Of a stretch of DNA of 47,817 nucleotides, positions 34,116 to 43,363 are shown one piece after another (position 1 is the first letter of the stretch; the number at the start of each line of letters is the position of its first letter). The notes beneath the pieces were generated by a model. It worked only from the letters and a program-made list of their open reading frames with translations, was not told the origin of the DNA and searched no databases. The DNA comes from Bacillota bacterium (lineage in GTDB: Bacteria; Bacillota; Sulfobacillia; JACIYH01), in NCBI GenBank assembly GCA_014360055.1, contig JACIYH010000014.1:1-47817 (forward strand). The letters run 5' to 3'. The translations under genes were made by a program, and so were the position numbers.

Positions 34116-36101
34116 TTGGACCACAAGAAGGAAAGTGTCCGGGCCGCGCGCAAGGGGGAGACCAGGGACAGGAGGATAGCGCGCCTGCTCTCGCGGGCGG
34201 CCGGCCACCTGGCCCGCGGCAACCACCGCTATGCGGCACGGGCCCTGTACCAGGCCATGGACGAGGACCCCCATAACCCCCACATCCGGAGGCAACTGGC
34301 CGAGGTCCTCCTGGATTCGTGTGAGGACTGGATGGTGGGTGGCGCCCTGGGGCGCGAGTGGACGGAGCAGCGTATGGCCGCCGTCATAGATCCCCTGCGC
34401 CCGCTGCTCAAGGGCGGTGGGGACCCGGAAAGCCTCAAGCTGCTGGGGAGGATATACGCTCGCTTCCGCAGGTACGAGCAGGCGGCGCAGACCCTCCACC
34501 GGCTGCTCGGGCGGGGCCGGGAGGACCCCGAAGTGCACAACCTGCTGGGGCGGGTGTACCTGCAGCTGGGCAGGCTGGAGCAGGCGGTGGAGCACTTCCA
34601 GAAGGCCCTTTCTCTCCAATCGCGGGATGCCTCTGCGCTGGTGGGGATGGGTCTGGTGGAGATACAGCAGGGCAGGTACGCCCAGGCCATCGCCTACCTG
34701 CGCCAGGCGGTGGAGGCCGACCCGGCCTGCACGGAAGGCTACTGTCGGCTGGGGGAAGTTTACCTCTACCACCAGGGTCACCTGGCGCGGGCTTCTCTCA
34801 TGGCCAGGCAGGCGTTGCTGGCCGACCCCCAGCATCCCATGGCCCGGCACCTGCTGGGTATGGTGCACTACCTGAGCGGAAATGTAGAGCAGGCGGTGAG
34901 GGAGTGGCAGAAGACGGTTTCGGGCCTGAATGCCTACGCCCCGTCGCTACATACCCTGGCCAACGTGGCCCTGGAACAGGAAGATTACCAGGCTGCCCGC
35001 GGCTACCTGGAGCGGCTGCTCTTTGCTTACCCCGATGACGCCGAAGCGAAGGTGAAACTGGGTCTGGCCAACGCCGCCGTGGGTGATTACTACGGCGCCT
35101 CCCGCCTTTGGGAGGAGGTCCGCCGGCAGGACCCCCGGGAGGCATATGCCCGCGTTTTCCTGGCGGACCTGTACGCGTCCCTGAACCGCTGGCAGGAGGC
35201 ATGGGAGGTCCTCGAGGAGGTACTGGCCCTTGATCTCCCCGCCGACCTGGACGAGCAACTCCGCGACCTGCTCCTGGACGCTTATGCCCACTGCCCGGTG
35301 TACGAGCTGGCCGCCCGTACCGTGGATGCGGCCGTGCGCCGCTACCCCAGTGACCCGGCCGTGCTGATGGCGGCATCGCTGGTGCACACGGGGGGCAGGA
35401 GCTTCGCGCTGGCGCGGGAATACGCGGAGCGGGCGCGGCGCCTGCAGCCGGGCGATCCGGGGGTCTACCGGGTGCTGGGCGTGTGGCACATGGAGCGGGG
35501 TGAACTGGACGAGGCCCGGGACGTCCTGGAGCGGGGTTATGCCCTCGACCGCAAGGACCCGCGTACCGCCTGTGATCTGGGCGAGCTGTATGTCCGGCGT
35601 GGCGAGTGGGAGGAAGCGGTGAAGTGGTGGGAGGAGGCCTGCCGGCTCGACCCGGAGGACATGGGCTACCTGCGCCGCCTGGCCCTCGCCTACCAGCGCA
35701 CGGGCAGGAACGACCGCGCGCGCCAGGCCTGGGAGCGCTACCTGGCGGTGGTGCCCGAAGACATCCTGGCCCACCTCCTCTACGGACAGGCGTGCCTGAG
35801 CCAGGGGGACATGGTGACGTGCGAGGCGGTGTGCCGCCGGGTGCTGGCGCGGGATCGCAACAACCCGGCGGCCCTGACCCTGCTGGGTGCCTGTGCGGTG
35901 CGGTCGGGAGACGCCCGCGAGGGGCTGCGCCATTTTAAGGCGGCGTGGAAGCACGGGCGTGACGTATTCCTGGCCACCTGGCCCATGCTGGATCTGGGTG
36001 GTGACGGGGCCACCACCGCCCTGGCGGTGGCCCTGCGCCGGAGCAGGTATCACCGGGACTTCAAGGCCGACATGATCGCTCTTCTGAGCGAGGAAAGCTA
36101 G
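34116..36101 (+). CDS. large tetratricopeptide-repeat protein
   Basis: About 661 residues made almost wholly of TPR units (roughly 16), for example LLGRIYARFRRYEQAAQTLHR, LLGRVYLQLGRLEQAVEHFQ, VLGVWHMERGELDEARDVLE and LALAYQRTGRNDRARQAWER. There is no signal peptide or membrane helix, so it is likely a cytoplasmic scaffold. TTG at 34116 is preferred because GGGGGG lies nine bases upstream; ATG 34080 has no site. It ends 16 bp before murD, which suggests cotranscription and perhaps a role in envelope assembly, but no partner can be named. Confidence 0.85.
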   Translation: MDHKKESVRAARKGETRDRRIARLLSRAAGHLARGNHRYAARALYQAMDEDPHNPHIRRQLAEVLLDSCEDWMVGGALGREWTEQRMAAVIDPLRPLLKGGGDPESLKLLGRIYARFRRYEQAAQTLHRLLGRGREDPEVHNLLGRVYLQLGRLEQAVEHFQKALSLQSRDASALVGMGLVEIQQGRYAQAIAYLRQAVEADPACTEGYCRLGEVYLYHQGHLARASLMARQALLADPQHPMARHLLGMVHYLSGNVEQAVREWQKTVSGLNAYAPSLHTLANVALEQEDYQAARGYLERLLFAYPDDAEAKVKLGLANAAVGDYYGASRLWEEVRRQDPREAYARVFLADLYASLNRWQEAWEVLEEVLALDLPADLDEQLRDLLLDAYAHCPVYELAARTVDAAVRRYPSDPAVLMAASLVHTGGRSFALAREYAERARRLQPGDPGVYRVLGVWHMERGELDEARDVLERGYALDRKDPRTACDLGELYVRRGEWEEAVKWWEEACRLDPEDMGYLRRLALAYQRTGRNDRARQAWERYLAVVPEDILAHLLYGQACLSQGDMVTCEAVCRRVLARDRNNPAALTLLGACAVRSGDAREGLRHFKAAWKHGRDVFLATWPMLDLGGDGATTALAVALRRSRYHRDFKADMIALLSEES

Positions 36102-36117
36102 ACCCGGGGGTGGACAG

Positions 36118-37521
36118 GTGCACCTCGAGGGTAAGAAGGTGGCCGTGGTCGGCCTGGGTGTTTCCAACCTGGCCCTGGTGCGTTTTCTGGTGAGCCGGGG
36201 GGCGCTGGTCACCGTCCTGGACCAGAAGCCGGCCGGGGAACTGGCCGGGCGCCTGCAGGAACTTCCGGCCGGGCGGGTGCGCACGGTGCTGGGCCCCGGG
36301 TATCTGGATGCCCTGGGAGAACCCTTCGATGCGGTGTTCCTCACCCCCGGAATGCCCAAACACCTCCCCCAGGTGGAGGATGTCCGCCGGCGGGGCATCC
36401 CGGTGTCGGGCGAAGCACCCCTCTTTCTGGAACTGTGTCCGGCGCCGGTGGCGGGTATTACCGGCAGCGCCGGCAAGACCACCACCTCTACCCTGGTGGC
36501 GCGCATGCTGGAGGCCTCCGGGTACCGCGTGTACCTGGGGGGCAATATCGGGGTTCCCCTCATCGATCGCCTGGATGAAATCCCCCCCACCGCCCGGGTG
36601 GTGCTGGAGCTTTCTTCCTTCCAGCTGGAGCTGGCACGCACCAGTCCCTCCGTGGGGGTGCTGCTCAACCTGCTTCCCGATCACATGGACCTCCACTCCT
36701 CCTGGGAGGAGTACGTGGCGGCCAAGCGCCACGTCTTCTCCCATCAGAGGGAGTGCGGCTGGGCCGTCCTCAACGCGGAAGACCCCCTGGTGATGGAACA
36801 GGCTGCCCACGCGCCCGCGCAGGTGGCGCTCTTCGGTGAGCGCGGGCCCTTCGCCACCGGGGCCTGGGTGGAGGGTCAGGGGGAGGGGCGGGCACTCATG
36901 CTCCGGCTGCCGGGAGGCGAGCCCTCGCCCGTTTGCGGGGTGTCGACCCTGCGTCTGGTGGGACGCCACAACCTGCTCAACGCCCTGGCCGCCATCACCG
37001 CCGCCGGCTTGCTGGGAGGGCGGAGGGAGGCGATGGCGGAGGTCCTGGCGGGTTTTACGGGCGTCCCCCATCGCCTGGAACGGGTGGGTGAAGTGGAAGG
37101 CGTTTTGTACGTCAACGACTCCATCGCCACCACGCCCGACCGGGCCCTGGCCGCGCTGGCCACCCTGCAAGGTCCCATCGTCCTCATCGCGGGAGGATAC
37201 GACAAGAAGCTCGACTTCACCCGCTTTGCCCGGGGAACCCTGGATAAGGTGCGCCACCTGATCCTGCTGGGTGACACCGCTCCCCGCATAAGGGCAGCGG
37301 TGGAGCAGGCGGCCCGGGAGGCGGGCGTCCCCGGTCCCGGCCTGCACGATGTGGCGGATATGGCCCAGGCGGTGGAACTGGCCCGCGCTCTCGCCCGGCC
37401 GGGGGACACCGTCCTTCTTTCACCCGCCTGTGCCTCTTTCGGGCTGTTCCGGGACTACCGTGAAAGGGGGACGTTGTTCAAGGAAATGGTGCAACGCATG
37501 GCGAAGGAGGCCCTACGGTGA
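36118..37521 (+). CDS. murD: UDP-N-acetylmuramoylalanine-D-glutamate ligase
   Basis: A 467-residue Mur ligase adding D-Glu to UDP-MurNAc-L-Ala in peptidoglycan synthesis. The N-terminal Rossmann fold (KKVAVVGLGVSNLALVRFLV) is followed by the ATP loop GITGSAGKTTTSTL, ELSSFQLE, NLLPDHMDLHSSWEEYVAAK, NALAAITAA, VNDSIATTPDRALAAL and IAGGYDKKLDF. GTG at 36118 lies 16 bp after the TPR gene. It is away from any division/cell-wall cluster, and its P-loop is GSAGKTTT where the canonical gene usually has GTNGKTTT, so it could be a second MurD copy. Its stop overlaps the GTG of nth. Confidence 0.92.
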   Translation: MHLEGKKVAVVGLGVSNLALVRFLVSRGALVTVLDQKPAGELAGRLQELPAGRVRTVLGPGYLDALGEPFDAVFLTPGMPKHLPQVEDVRRRGIPVSGEAPLFLELCPAPVAGITGSAGKTTTSTLVARMLEASGYRVYLGGNIGVPLIDRLDEIPPTARVVLELSSFQLELARTSPSVGVLLNLLPDHMDLHSSWEEYVAAKRHVFSHQRECGWAVLNAEDPLVMEQAAHAPAQVALFGERGPFATGAWVEGQGEGRALMLRLPGGEPSPVCGVSTLRLVGRHNLLNALAAITAAGLLGGRREAMAEVLAGFTGVPHRLERVGEVEGVLYVNDSIATTPDRALAALATLQGPIVLIAGGYDKKLDFTRFARGTLDKVRHLILLGDTAPRIRAAVEQAAREAGVPGPGLHDVADMAQAVELARALARPGDTVLLSPACASFGLFRDYRERGTLFKEMVQRMAKEALR

Positions 37522-38222
37522 CGGGTGACCGCCCCGACCGGGAGGTCGTGGAGATGCTGGACCGCCTCCTGCAGGAGCGGTACGGCGGTGATGGGTCCGG
37601 GTTGCTGCTGGGCCAGGTGGGCCGGGACCCCGTGGACGTGCTGGTGGCCACCGTGCTGTCCCAGGCCACGTCGGACCGGGCCAGCCTGGCTGCTTTCACC
37701 AGACTGAAAGAGCGCTTTCCCCGCTGGGAGATGGTGCTGGAAGCCGGACCGGTCGAACTGGAGAAGGTCATTGCTCCCGCCGGCCTGGGGAGACAAAAGG
37801 CCACGCGCGTGGTGGACATCCTGAAGGCCATCCAGGCGCGGGCCGGTCGCATTTCCCTGGGTTTCCTGAAGGGGGCTCCGGCCGGGGAGGCGGCGCGTTT
37901 CCTGGAAGGGCTGCCCGGCGTGGGGCCCAAGACGGCCGCCTGCGTGCTCCTGTTTGCGCTGGGCCAGGCCGCCTTTCCCGTGGATACCCACGTCTACCGG
38001 GTGGCCCGCCGGGTGGGTCTGATCCCCGAGAAGGTAGATCGGGCGCGGGCGCAAAAGATCCTACAGGAGAGCGTGGACCCGGAGCGTTACCTCCGGCTGC
38101 ACGTCAACCTCATCGCCCATGGTCGAGAGGTCTGTCGGGCCCGGAGGCCCCGGTGCTCCCAGTGTCCCGTGCGGTCCGTTTGTGACGCCGCAGGTACTCC
38201 CGCCAACCCTCCAGTTCCATGA
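37518..38222 (+). CDS. nth: endonuclease III
   Basis: A 234-residue DNA glycosylase/AP lyase of base-excision repair. The helix-hairpin-helix LEGLPGVGPKTAACVLLFAL contains the catalytic lysine, PVDTHVYRVARRVGL the catalytic aspartate, and C-x6-C-x2-C-x5-C in VCRARRPRCSQCPVRSVCD binds the [4Fe-4S] cluster. The GTG start overlaps the murD stop (GTGA). The N-terminus is about 20 residues longer than E. coli Nth. The last 113 bp lie opposite the end of a convergent zinc-ribbon gene. Confidence 0.95.
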   Translation: MTGDRPDREVVEMLDRLLQERYGGDGSGLLLGQVGRDPVDVLVATVLSQATSDRASLAAFTRLKERFPRWEMVLEAGPVELEKVIAPAGLGRQKATRVVDILKAIQARAGRISLGFLKGAPAGEAARFLEGLPGVGPKTAACVLLFALGQAAFPVDTHVYRVARRVGLIPEKVDRARAQKILQESVDPERYLRLHVNLIAHGREVCRARRPRCSQCPVRSVCDAAGTPANPPVP

Positions 38223-38367
38223 ACTCCGCCTCGATTTCGGCCCGGTCGGGGACGATATCGGGGATCAGGGTGAGGTCGTGTTCGCAATGGGGGCAGATCC
38301 AACGGATGGGGGTGGTTGCTGCCGAATAGGAGAGCCGCTGGCAGTTGGGGCACCTTTTCCAGGGCAC
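38110..38367 (-). CDS. small zinc-ribbon protein
   Basis: An 85-residue protein with two CxxC knuckles 18 residues apart (KRCPNCQRLSYSA and RWICPHCEHDL), a rubredoxin-like zinc ribbon, followed by an acidic helix (EIEAEFMELEGWREYLRRHK). GTG at 38367 was chosen because AAGGGGGG lies seven bases upstream; an ATG at 38442 lacks a site. Its C-terminal third is encoded opposite the end of nth, so the two genes overlap by 113 bp tail to tail. The function is unknown; a DNA- or metal-binding role is possible. Confidence 0.65.
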   Translation of the reverse strand: MPWKRCPNCQRLSYSAATTPIRWICPHCEHDLTLIPDIVPDRAEIEAEFMELEGWREYLRRHKRTARDTGSTGASGPDRPLDHGR

Positions 38368-38440
38368 GCTAAGATCCCCCCTTGTTTTCCTCCAAACTCT
38401 ATCACCTATGGTATTGATCGTCAAAGGGAGGCCCGTCGTC

Positions 38441-41400
38441 ATGGGTGCCGTCGCGTTTAACCACCTTCACCTCCATACCGAGTACAGCCTGCTGGACGGG
38501 GCTGCCCGGGTGGAGCAGGTGGTGCCCCGGGTCGCCGCCATGGGTATGGACGCCCTGGCCATCACCGACCACGGGGTCATGTACGGCGTGGTGCCCTTCT
38601 ACAAGGCCTGCCTGGAGCACGGCATCAAGCCCATCCTGGGGTGCGAGGTGTACGTGGCACGCCGCACCCGGCACGACCGGCAGCCCAAACTGGACGAGGA
38701 TCCCCACCACCTGGTGCTGCTGGCCAGGGACCAGGAGGGTTACCGGAACCTGATGCGCCTGGTTACCCTGGCCCACCTGGAGGGGTTCTACTACCGGCCC
38801 CGGGTCGACTGGGAATTGCTGGAGAGGTACCACCGCGGTCTCATCGCGCTCAGTGCCTGCCTGGCGGGCGAGGTCCCGCGCGCCATTCTGGAAGGGGAGC
38901 AGGCCGGGGACGGGGGGCGCCGCGCACGGGAGGTGGTGGCCCGCTACCGCGACCTGTTCGGGCCGGATTCCTTCTACCTGGAAGTGCAGGAGAACGGGCT
39001 GTCCGCCCAGCGACAGGCCAACCGTGAGATGGTCCGCCTGGCCCGGGACCTGGGGGTGCGCCTGGTGGCCACCAACGACGTGCACTACCTGGAAGAGAGT
39101 GACGCCCGCACGCACGACGTGCTCCTGTGCATCCAGACGCAGACCACGGTGGATGACCCCAACCGCCTCCGTTTCGGGTCCAACCAGTTCTTCCTCCGCT
39201 CCCCCGGCGAGATGGCGGAACTCTTCCGCGAACTGCCGGAGGCGCTGCAGGCCACGGTGGAGATCGCGGAAAGCTGCCAGGTGGAACTTCGTTTTGGCCA
39301 GCTCCACCTGCCCCAGTTTCCCGTCCCCGCCGGGCACACGGAGGCCTCCTACCTGCGGGAGTTGTGCTACGAGCGGCTGCCCCGCCGGTACCGGGAACCC
39401 GGCCCCGAGGTGCACGAACGGCTGGAGTACGAACTCAGCATGATCGAGCGCATGGGTTACCCCGGGTACTTCCTGATCGTGTGGGACTTCGTGGAGTTCG
39501 CGCGGCGGAACGGAATCCCGGTGGGTCCCGGGCGGGGTTCGGCCGCCGGGAGCCTGGTGGCCTATCTCCTGGGCATAACCGACGTGGACCCGCTACGCCA
39601 CGGCCTCCTCTTCGAGCGGTTCCTCAACCCGGATCGGGTGACCATGCCCGACATGGATATCGATTTCTGTTTCGAGCGCCGGGACGAAGTGATCCGATAC
39701 GTGGTGGAGAAGTACGGGCAGGACTGCGTGGCCCAGATCGTCACCTTCGGCACCATGAAGGCGCGGGCGGCCATCCGCGACGTGGGGCGTGCCCTGGGGC
39801 TCCCCTACGGCGAGGTGGACCGCATCGCCAAGATGGTCCCGCCCGTCCTGGGCATCACCCTGGAGCAGGCGCTCAATACCAGTCCCGACCTGGCTCAGGC
39901 CTACCGCAGCCGGGAGGAGGTGCGGGAACTGGTGGACCTGGCCAGCCGCATCGAAGGCATGCCCAGGCACGCCTCGGTACATGCCGCCGGGGTGGTGATC
40001 GCCCCCGAACCCCTCATCAACCTGGTCCCCCTGCAGAAGACCCAGGAAAGCGCCGTGGTGACCCAGTTCACCATGGAGGCACTGGAGGAACTGGGCCTCC
40101 TCAAGATGGACTTCCTGGGCCTGCGCAACCTGACCGTGATCGACCACGCCGTCCGGCTGGTCGAGAGGATGGGGGAGAAGGTGGACTGGGCGACCGTCCC
40201 CCTGGACGATCCCGCTGTCTACGCCCTGCTGGGGCGCGGGGAGACCCTGGGCATATTCCAGCTGGAAGCCGGCTGGGTGCAGGACCTCCTGCGCCAGTTG
40301 CGTCCCGCCAGCTTCGAGGACATCGTGGCCATCGTGGCCCTGGTGCGCCCCGGCCCCATGGAGCAGATACCCGAGTACCAGCGGGCCAAGCAGGAGGGGG
40401 CCCGCTACCTGCACCCCAGCCTGGAGCCCATCCTCAAAGATACCTACGGTGTGATGATCTACCAGGAGCAGGTCATGCAGGTGGTCTCCCAACTGGCAGG
40501 GTTCACCCTGGCCCAGGCCGACCTCCTGCGGCGGGGGATGGCCAAGAAGAAGCCGGAACTGGTGGCGGCGCAGCGAGTGCGTTTCATCGAGGGGGCGGTG
40601 AGCCGGGGGATCGACCGCCAGGTGGCCGAGCAGGTGTTTTCGGCCATCGAGCGGTTCGCCGGTTACGCCTTCAACCGCAGCCACGCGGCCGCCTACGCCG
40701 TGCTGGCCTACCGTACTGCCTATCTCAAGGCCCACTACCCGCTGCCCTACATGGTGGCCCTGCTCACCTCGGTCATGGGTTCCAGCGACGACGTGGCGCT
40801 CTACGTGGACGAGTGCCGGCGGCTGGGCGTGAAGCTCCTGCCGCCCGACGTCAACCGTGGGGAGTTCGAGTTCAGCATCGAGAAGGACGAAGCCGGCCGC
40901 GACGCCATCCGCTTCGGCCTGGGCGCCATCAAGAACCTGGGCCGGGCGGCCATCGAGTCCATCCTGCAGGCGCGCCGGCAGGGAGCCTTCCGTTCCCTCC
41001 ACGATTTCTGCGAACGGGTGGACAGTCGCCTCCTCAACAGGCGCGCGGTGGAGAGCCTCATCAAGGCGGGAGCCTTCGACAACCTGGGGGCGAAGCGGGC
41101 CCAACTCCTGGCCATCCTGGATGCGGCGCTGGAACGGGGTCAGGGCGAGGCCCGGGGCGCCGGGCAACTGTCCTTCTTCGACCTGGGCGCCGAGGCCTTC
41201 GCCGCCCAGGACGTGCTCCCGGACGTACCCGAGTTTCCCAAGCCGGCCCTGCTGGCCATGGAAAAGGAGGTGCTGGGCCTCTACCTGTCCGGTCACCCCC
41301 TGGAAGCGTTCCGCGGGCACCTGGAGAGGGGAGCCACGCACCGCTGCGCCACCCTGGTGGATGCCGCGGACGGGAGCGCCGTCACCGTTGGTGGGGTGGT

Positions 41401-41875
41401 GGTGGGGATCAAGCGCATCAGCACCAGGGCAGGGGAACCGATGGGGTTCGTGGAACTGGAAGACATGTCAGGCCATGTCGAGGTGGTGGTGTTTCCGCGG
41501 GTGATGGAGCGCTTCCGGGGGTGCCTGGTCAAGGATGCCGTGGTGCTGGTGAAGGGGACGCTGCAGCGCTCCGAAGGTGAGGAGGGGCAGCGCGTCGCCA
41601 AGGTCATGGCGGAAGAGGTGATACCGCTGGCCTGCCCGGGTTCACTGGTGGTGGAGTTGCGCACGGCCGAGCAGGAGGAAAAGGCACTGCGGGAATTGAA
41701 GGGCATCCTGAACCGCTATCCCGGCAGCATGCCGGTCCGGGTGGAGTTCGTGGGCCGGAAGAAGGCCATTCTGGTGGAGCCGGGGCTCTGGGTAGAAGAT
41801 ACCAACGAGTTGCGGTGGGAGTTGCAGGACCTGCTGGGTGATGGTTCCGTCTACGCAGCCGGAGAACGCAGTTAG
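38441..41875 (+). CDS. dnaE: DNA polymerase III alpha subunit
   Basis: A 1144-residue replicative C-family polymerase of the DnaE1 type. The PHP domain opens with NHLHLHTEYSLLDGAARVEQ and includes HDVLLCIQTQTTVDD. The catalytic palm has GPGRGSAAGSLVAYLLGITD and the metal-binding PDMDIDFCFERRDEVIRYV; further blocks are RNLTVIDHAVRL, LVRPGPMEQIPEY, GVMIYQEQVMQV and FNRSHAAAYAVLAYRTAYLK. An OB fold near residues 980-1060 (VGIKRISTRAGEPMGFVELE) completes the family. ATG at 38441 follows AGGGAGG. It is followed by a small gene, pfkA and pyk, an order common in Clostridia. Confidence 0.97.
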   Translation: MGAVAFNHLHLHTEYSLLDGAARVEQVVPRVAAMGMDALAITDHGVMYGVVPFYKACLEHGIKPILGCEVYVARRTRHDRQPKLDEDPHHLVLLARDQEGYRNLMRLVTLAHLEGFYYRPRVDWELLERYHRGLIALSACLAGEVPRAILEGEQAGDGGRRAREVVARYRDLFGPDSFYLEVQENGLSAQRQANREMVRLARDLGVRLVATNDVHYLEESDARTHDVLLCIQTQTTVDDPNRLRFGSNQFFLRSPGEMAELFRELPEALQATVEIAESCQVELRFGQLHLPQFPVPAGHTEASYLRELCYERLPRRYREPGPEVHERLEYELSMIERMGYPGYFLIVWDFVEFARRNGIPVGPGRGSAAGSLVAYLLGITDVDPLRHGLLFERFLNPDRVTMPDMDIDFCFERRDEVIRYVVEKYGQDCVAQIVTFGTMKARAAIRDVGRALGLPYGEVDRIAKMVPPVLGITLEQALNTSPDLAQAYRSREEVRELVDLASRIEGMPRHASVHAAGVVIAPEPLINLVPLQKTQESAVVTQFTMEALEELGLLKMDFLGLRNLTVIDHAVRLVERMGEKVDWATVPLDDPAVYALLGRGETLGIFQLEAGWVQDLLRQLRPASFEDIVAIVALVRPGPMEQIPEYQRAKQEGARYLHPSLEPILKDTYGVMIYQEQVMQVVSQLAGFTLAQADLLRRGMAKKKPELVAAQRVRFIEGAVSRGIDRQVAEQVFSAIERFAGYAFNRSHAAAYAVLAYRTAYLKAHYPLPYMVALLTSVMGSSDDVALYVDECRRLGVKLLPPDVNRGEFEFSIEKDEAGRDAIRFGLGAIKNLGRAAIESILQARRQGAFRSLHDFCERVDSRLLNRRAVESLIKAGAFDNLGAKRAQLLAILDAALERGQGEARGAGQLSFFDLGAEAFAAQDVLPDVPEFPKPALLAMEKEVLGLYLSGHPLEAFRGHLERGATHRCATLVDAADGSAVTVGGVVVGIKRISTRAGEPMGFVELEDMSGHVEVVVFPRVMERFRGCLVKDAVVLVKGTLQRSEGEEGQRVAKVMAEEVIPLACPGSLVVELRTAEQEEKALRELKGILNRYPGSMPVRVEFVGRKKAILVEPGLWVEDTNELRWELQDLLGDGSVYAAGERS

Positions 41876-41932
41876 CCGGGGACAGTCCCGCGCAAAAACC
41901 GGCGCCGGGGGCCGGAGGGACCGGGAGGTATC

Positions 41933-42187
41933 ATGAGCCGGAGCAGAACGGCGACCGAAGTTTGGAAGGTGGTTTACATCGCCCCTCACCGGGCGGGGGC
42001 GGAAGCGGCGCGCGAGGCGCTGGTGGGCGAGGGGTTCATGGTCATGGTCCGCCCCATCCAGACCGCGGGGTCGGGCCGGCCCTGTTTCGAGGTTCTGGTG
42101 TTGAAGAGCGAAGCGATGGAGGCCACCCGGATTTTACAGGGCCTGCTGGGCAGAATCTATGGCTGTGACGAGGCATGGGACGCGTGA
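41933..42187 (+). CDS. small conserved protein between dnaE and pfkA (DUF2007-like)
   Basis: An 84-residue single-domain protein with a beta-alpha-beta pattern: WKVVYIAPHRAGAEAAREAL, GEGFMVMVRPIQ, CFEVLVLKSEAMEATRILQG. It resembles the DUF2007-type putative signalling fold and the small proteins placed between dnaE and pfkA in many Clostridia (sometimes mis-called glutamate decarboxylase). ATG at 41933 follows GGGAGG. The function is unknown. Confidence 0.7.
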   Translation: MSRSRTATEVWKVVYIAPHRAGAEAAREALVGEGFMVMVRPIQTAGSGRPCFEVLVLKSEAMEATRILQGLLGRIYGCDEAWDA

Positions 42188-42246
42188 GGCCGGCCGCGGC
42201 GCAGGCAGAGCAGGGCTCGCGCGGATTTTGGTGGTGAAGTGCGGAA

Positions 42247-43206
42247 ATGGCGAAGCTGGGGGTGTTGACCAGCGGGGGCGATGCCCCCGGCATGAATGCG
42301 GCCGTGCGGGCCGTGGTGCGGCAGGCGGCTGCCACCGGTAGCGAGGTCCTGGGCATCGAGCACGGTTTTGCCGGCCTCCTCGCCGGCGGCTTCCGACCTC
42401 TCCCGCTCGGTGCCGTGGGTGGTATCCTTCACCGCGGTGGCACCGTCCTCTTCACGGCGCGCTGCGAGGAGTTCAAGGAGCGCCCTGCGCAGGAGCGGGC
42501 GGCCGCCTGCCTGCGGGAGGCGGGGATTGAGGGGCTGGTGGTGATCGGGGGCGATGGCTCCTTCCGGGGGGCCCAGGCCCTCCACGAACTGGGCCTTCCC
42601 GTGGTGGGGATACCCGCCACCATCGACGACGACATCCCCTTCACTGAACATTCCATCGGCTTCGATACGGCGGTGAACACCGCCGTGTGGGCCATCGACC
42701 GCATCAGGGACACCGCCACCTCCCACGAGCGCATCTTCGTCATCGAGGTGATGGGCCGCGACTCCGGGCACCTGGCCCTGGCGGTGGGACTGGCCGCGGG
42801 GGCCGAGTCGGTGGTGGTGCCCGAGTTCCCCGAGCCCATAGAGGATGTATGCGCCCGGGTGGTACGGGGGAGGAACCGGGGCAAAAAACACGACCTCATC
42901 GTGGTGGCGGAGGGTGCGGGCAGTGCCTACCATGTGGCGCGGGAGGTGCAGGCGCGCACCGGCATGGAGACCAGGGTGACGGTGCTCGGGCACATCCAGC
43001 GCGGAGGGTCGCCCACCGCTTACGACCGCGCCCTGGCCAGCCGGCTGGGTGCGGCGGCGGTAGTGGGGTTGCAGCAGGGGATGAGCGGGGTTATGGCCGG
43101 CATGGAGGGGGGAGAGGTAAGGTTCACGCCCTTCCCGCAGGTACTCGCCGGGCGGCGCACCCTCGACCGCCGGCTGTGGGAACTCACCCACCTCCTCGCC
43201 ATCTAG
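42247..43206 (+). CDS. pfkA: ATP-dependent 6-phosphofructokinase
   Basis: A 319-residue glycolytic kinase that phosphorylates fructose 6-phosphate. The nucleotide site has LGVLTSGGDAPGMNAAVRAV and VVIGGDGSFRGA, with the GGDGS form typical of ATP users. The catalytic loop is IPATIDDDIP, with the general-base Asp kept and the usual Asn of TIDND replaced by Asp. Substrate and effector residues are in GFDTAVNTAV, EVMGRDSGHLAL and VLGHIQRGGSPTAYDR. ATG at 42247 is preceded by GTGAAGTGCGGAA, a weak site. It precedes pyk by about 150 bp. Confidence 0.95.
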   Translation: MAKLGVLTSGGDAPGMNAAVRAVVRQAAATGSEVLGIEHGFAGLLAGGFRPLPLGAVGGILHRGGTVLFTARCEEFKERPAQERAAACLREAGIEGLVVIGGDGSFRGAQALHELGLPVVGIPATIDDDIPFTEHSIGFDTAVNTAVWAIDRIRDTATSHERIFVIEVMGRDSGHLALAVGLAAGAESVVVPEFPEPIEDVCARVVRGRNRGKKHDLIVVAEGAGSAYHVAREVQARTGMETRVTVLGHIQRGGSPTAYDRALASRLGAAAVVGLQQGMSGVMAGMEGGEVRFTPFPQVLAGRRTLDRRLWELTHLLAI

Positions 43207-43330
43207 CCGGTGGCGTATCGCCCCAGACGGAGTGCGCATCCGCCCGTGCGAGTTACAGGTGCCCGGCGCCCCGGGAGCCGCGCCCGGGGAGCCGGTACCC
43301 CGGGGAGAGTGCGAGGCAGGGGCGGGCGGG

Positions 43331-43347
43331 GGCCCGCAAGGCGGGCC
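43331..43347 (+). promoter_or_regulatory. 7-bp hairpin just before the pyk ribosome site
   Basis: GGCCCGC, a three-base loop AAG, then GCGGGCC forms a perfect stem ending four bases before the GAGGTG ribosome site of pyk. It could influence initiation or end pfkA transcription; no T-run follows. Confidence 0.3.
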
Positions 43348-43363
43348 AGCGAGGTGATTGCGG

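Noticed and set aside
39364-41580. 738-codon open frame inside dnaE
   Set aside because: Out of frame with dnaE on the same strand and of Gly/Arg/Pro-rich nonsense composition; a high-GC shadow.
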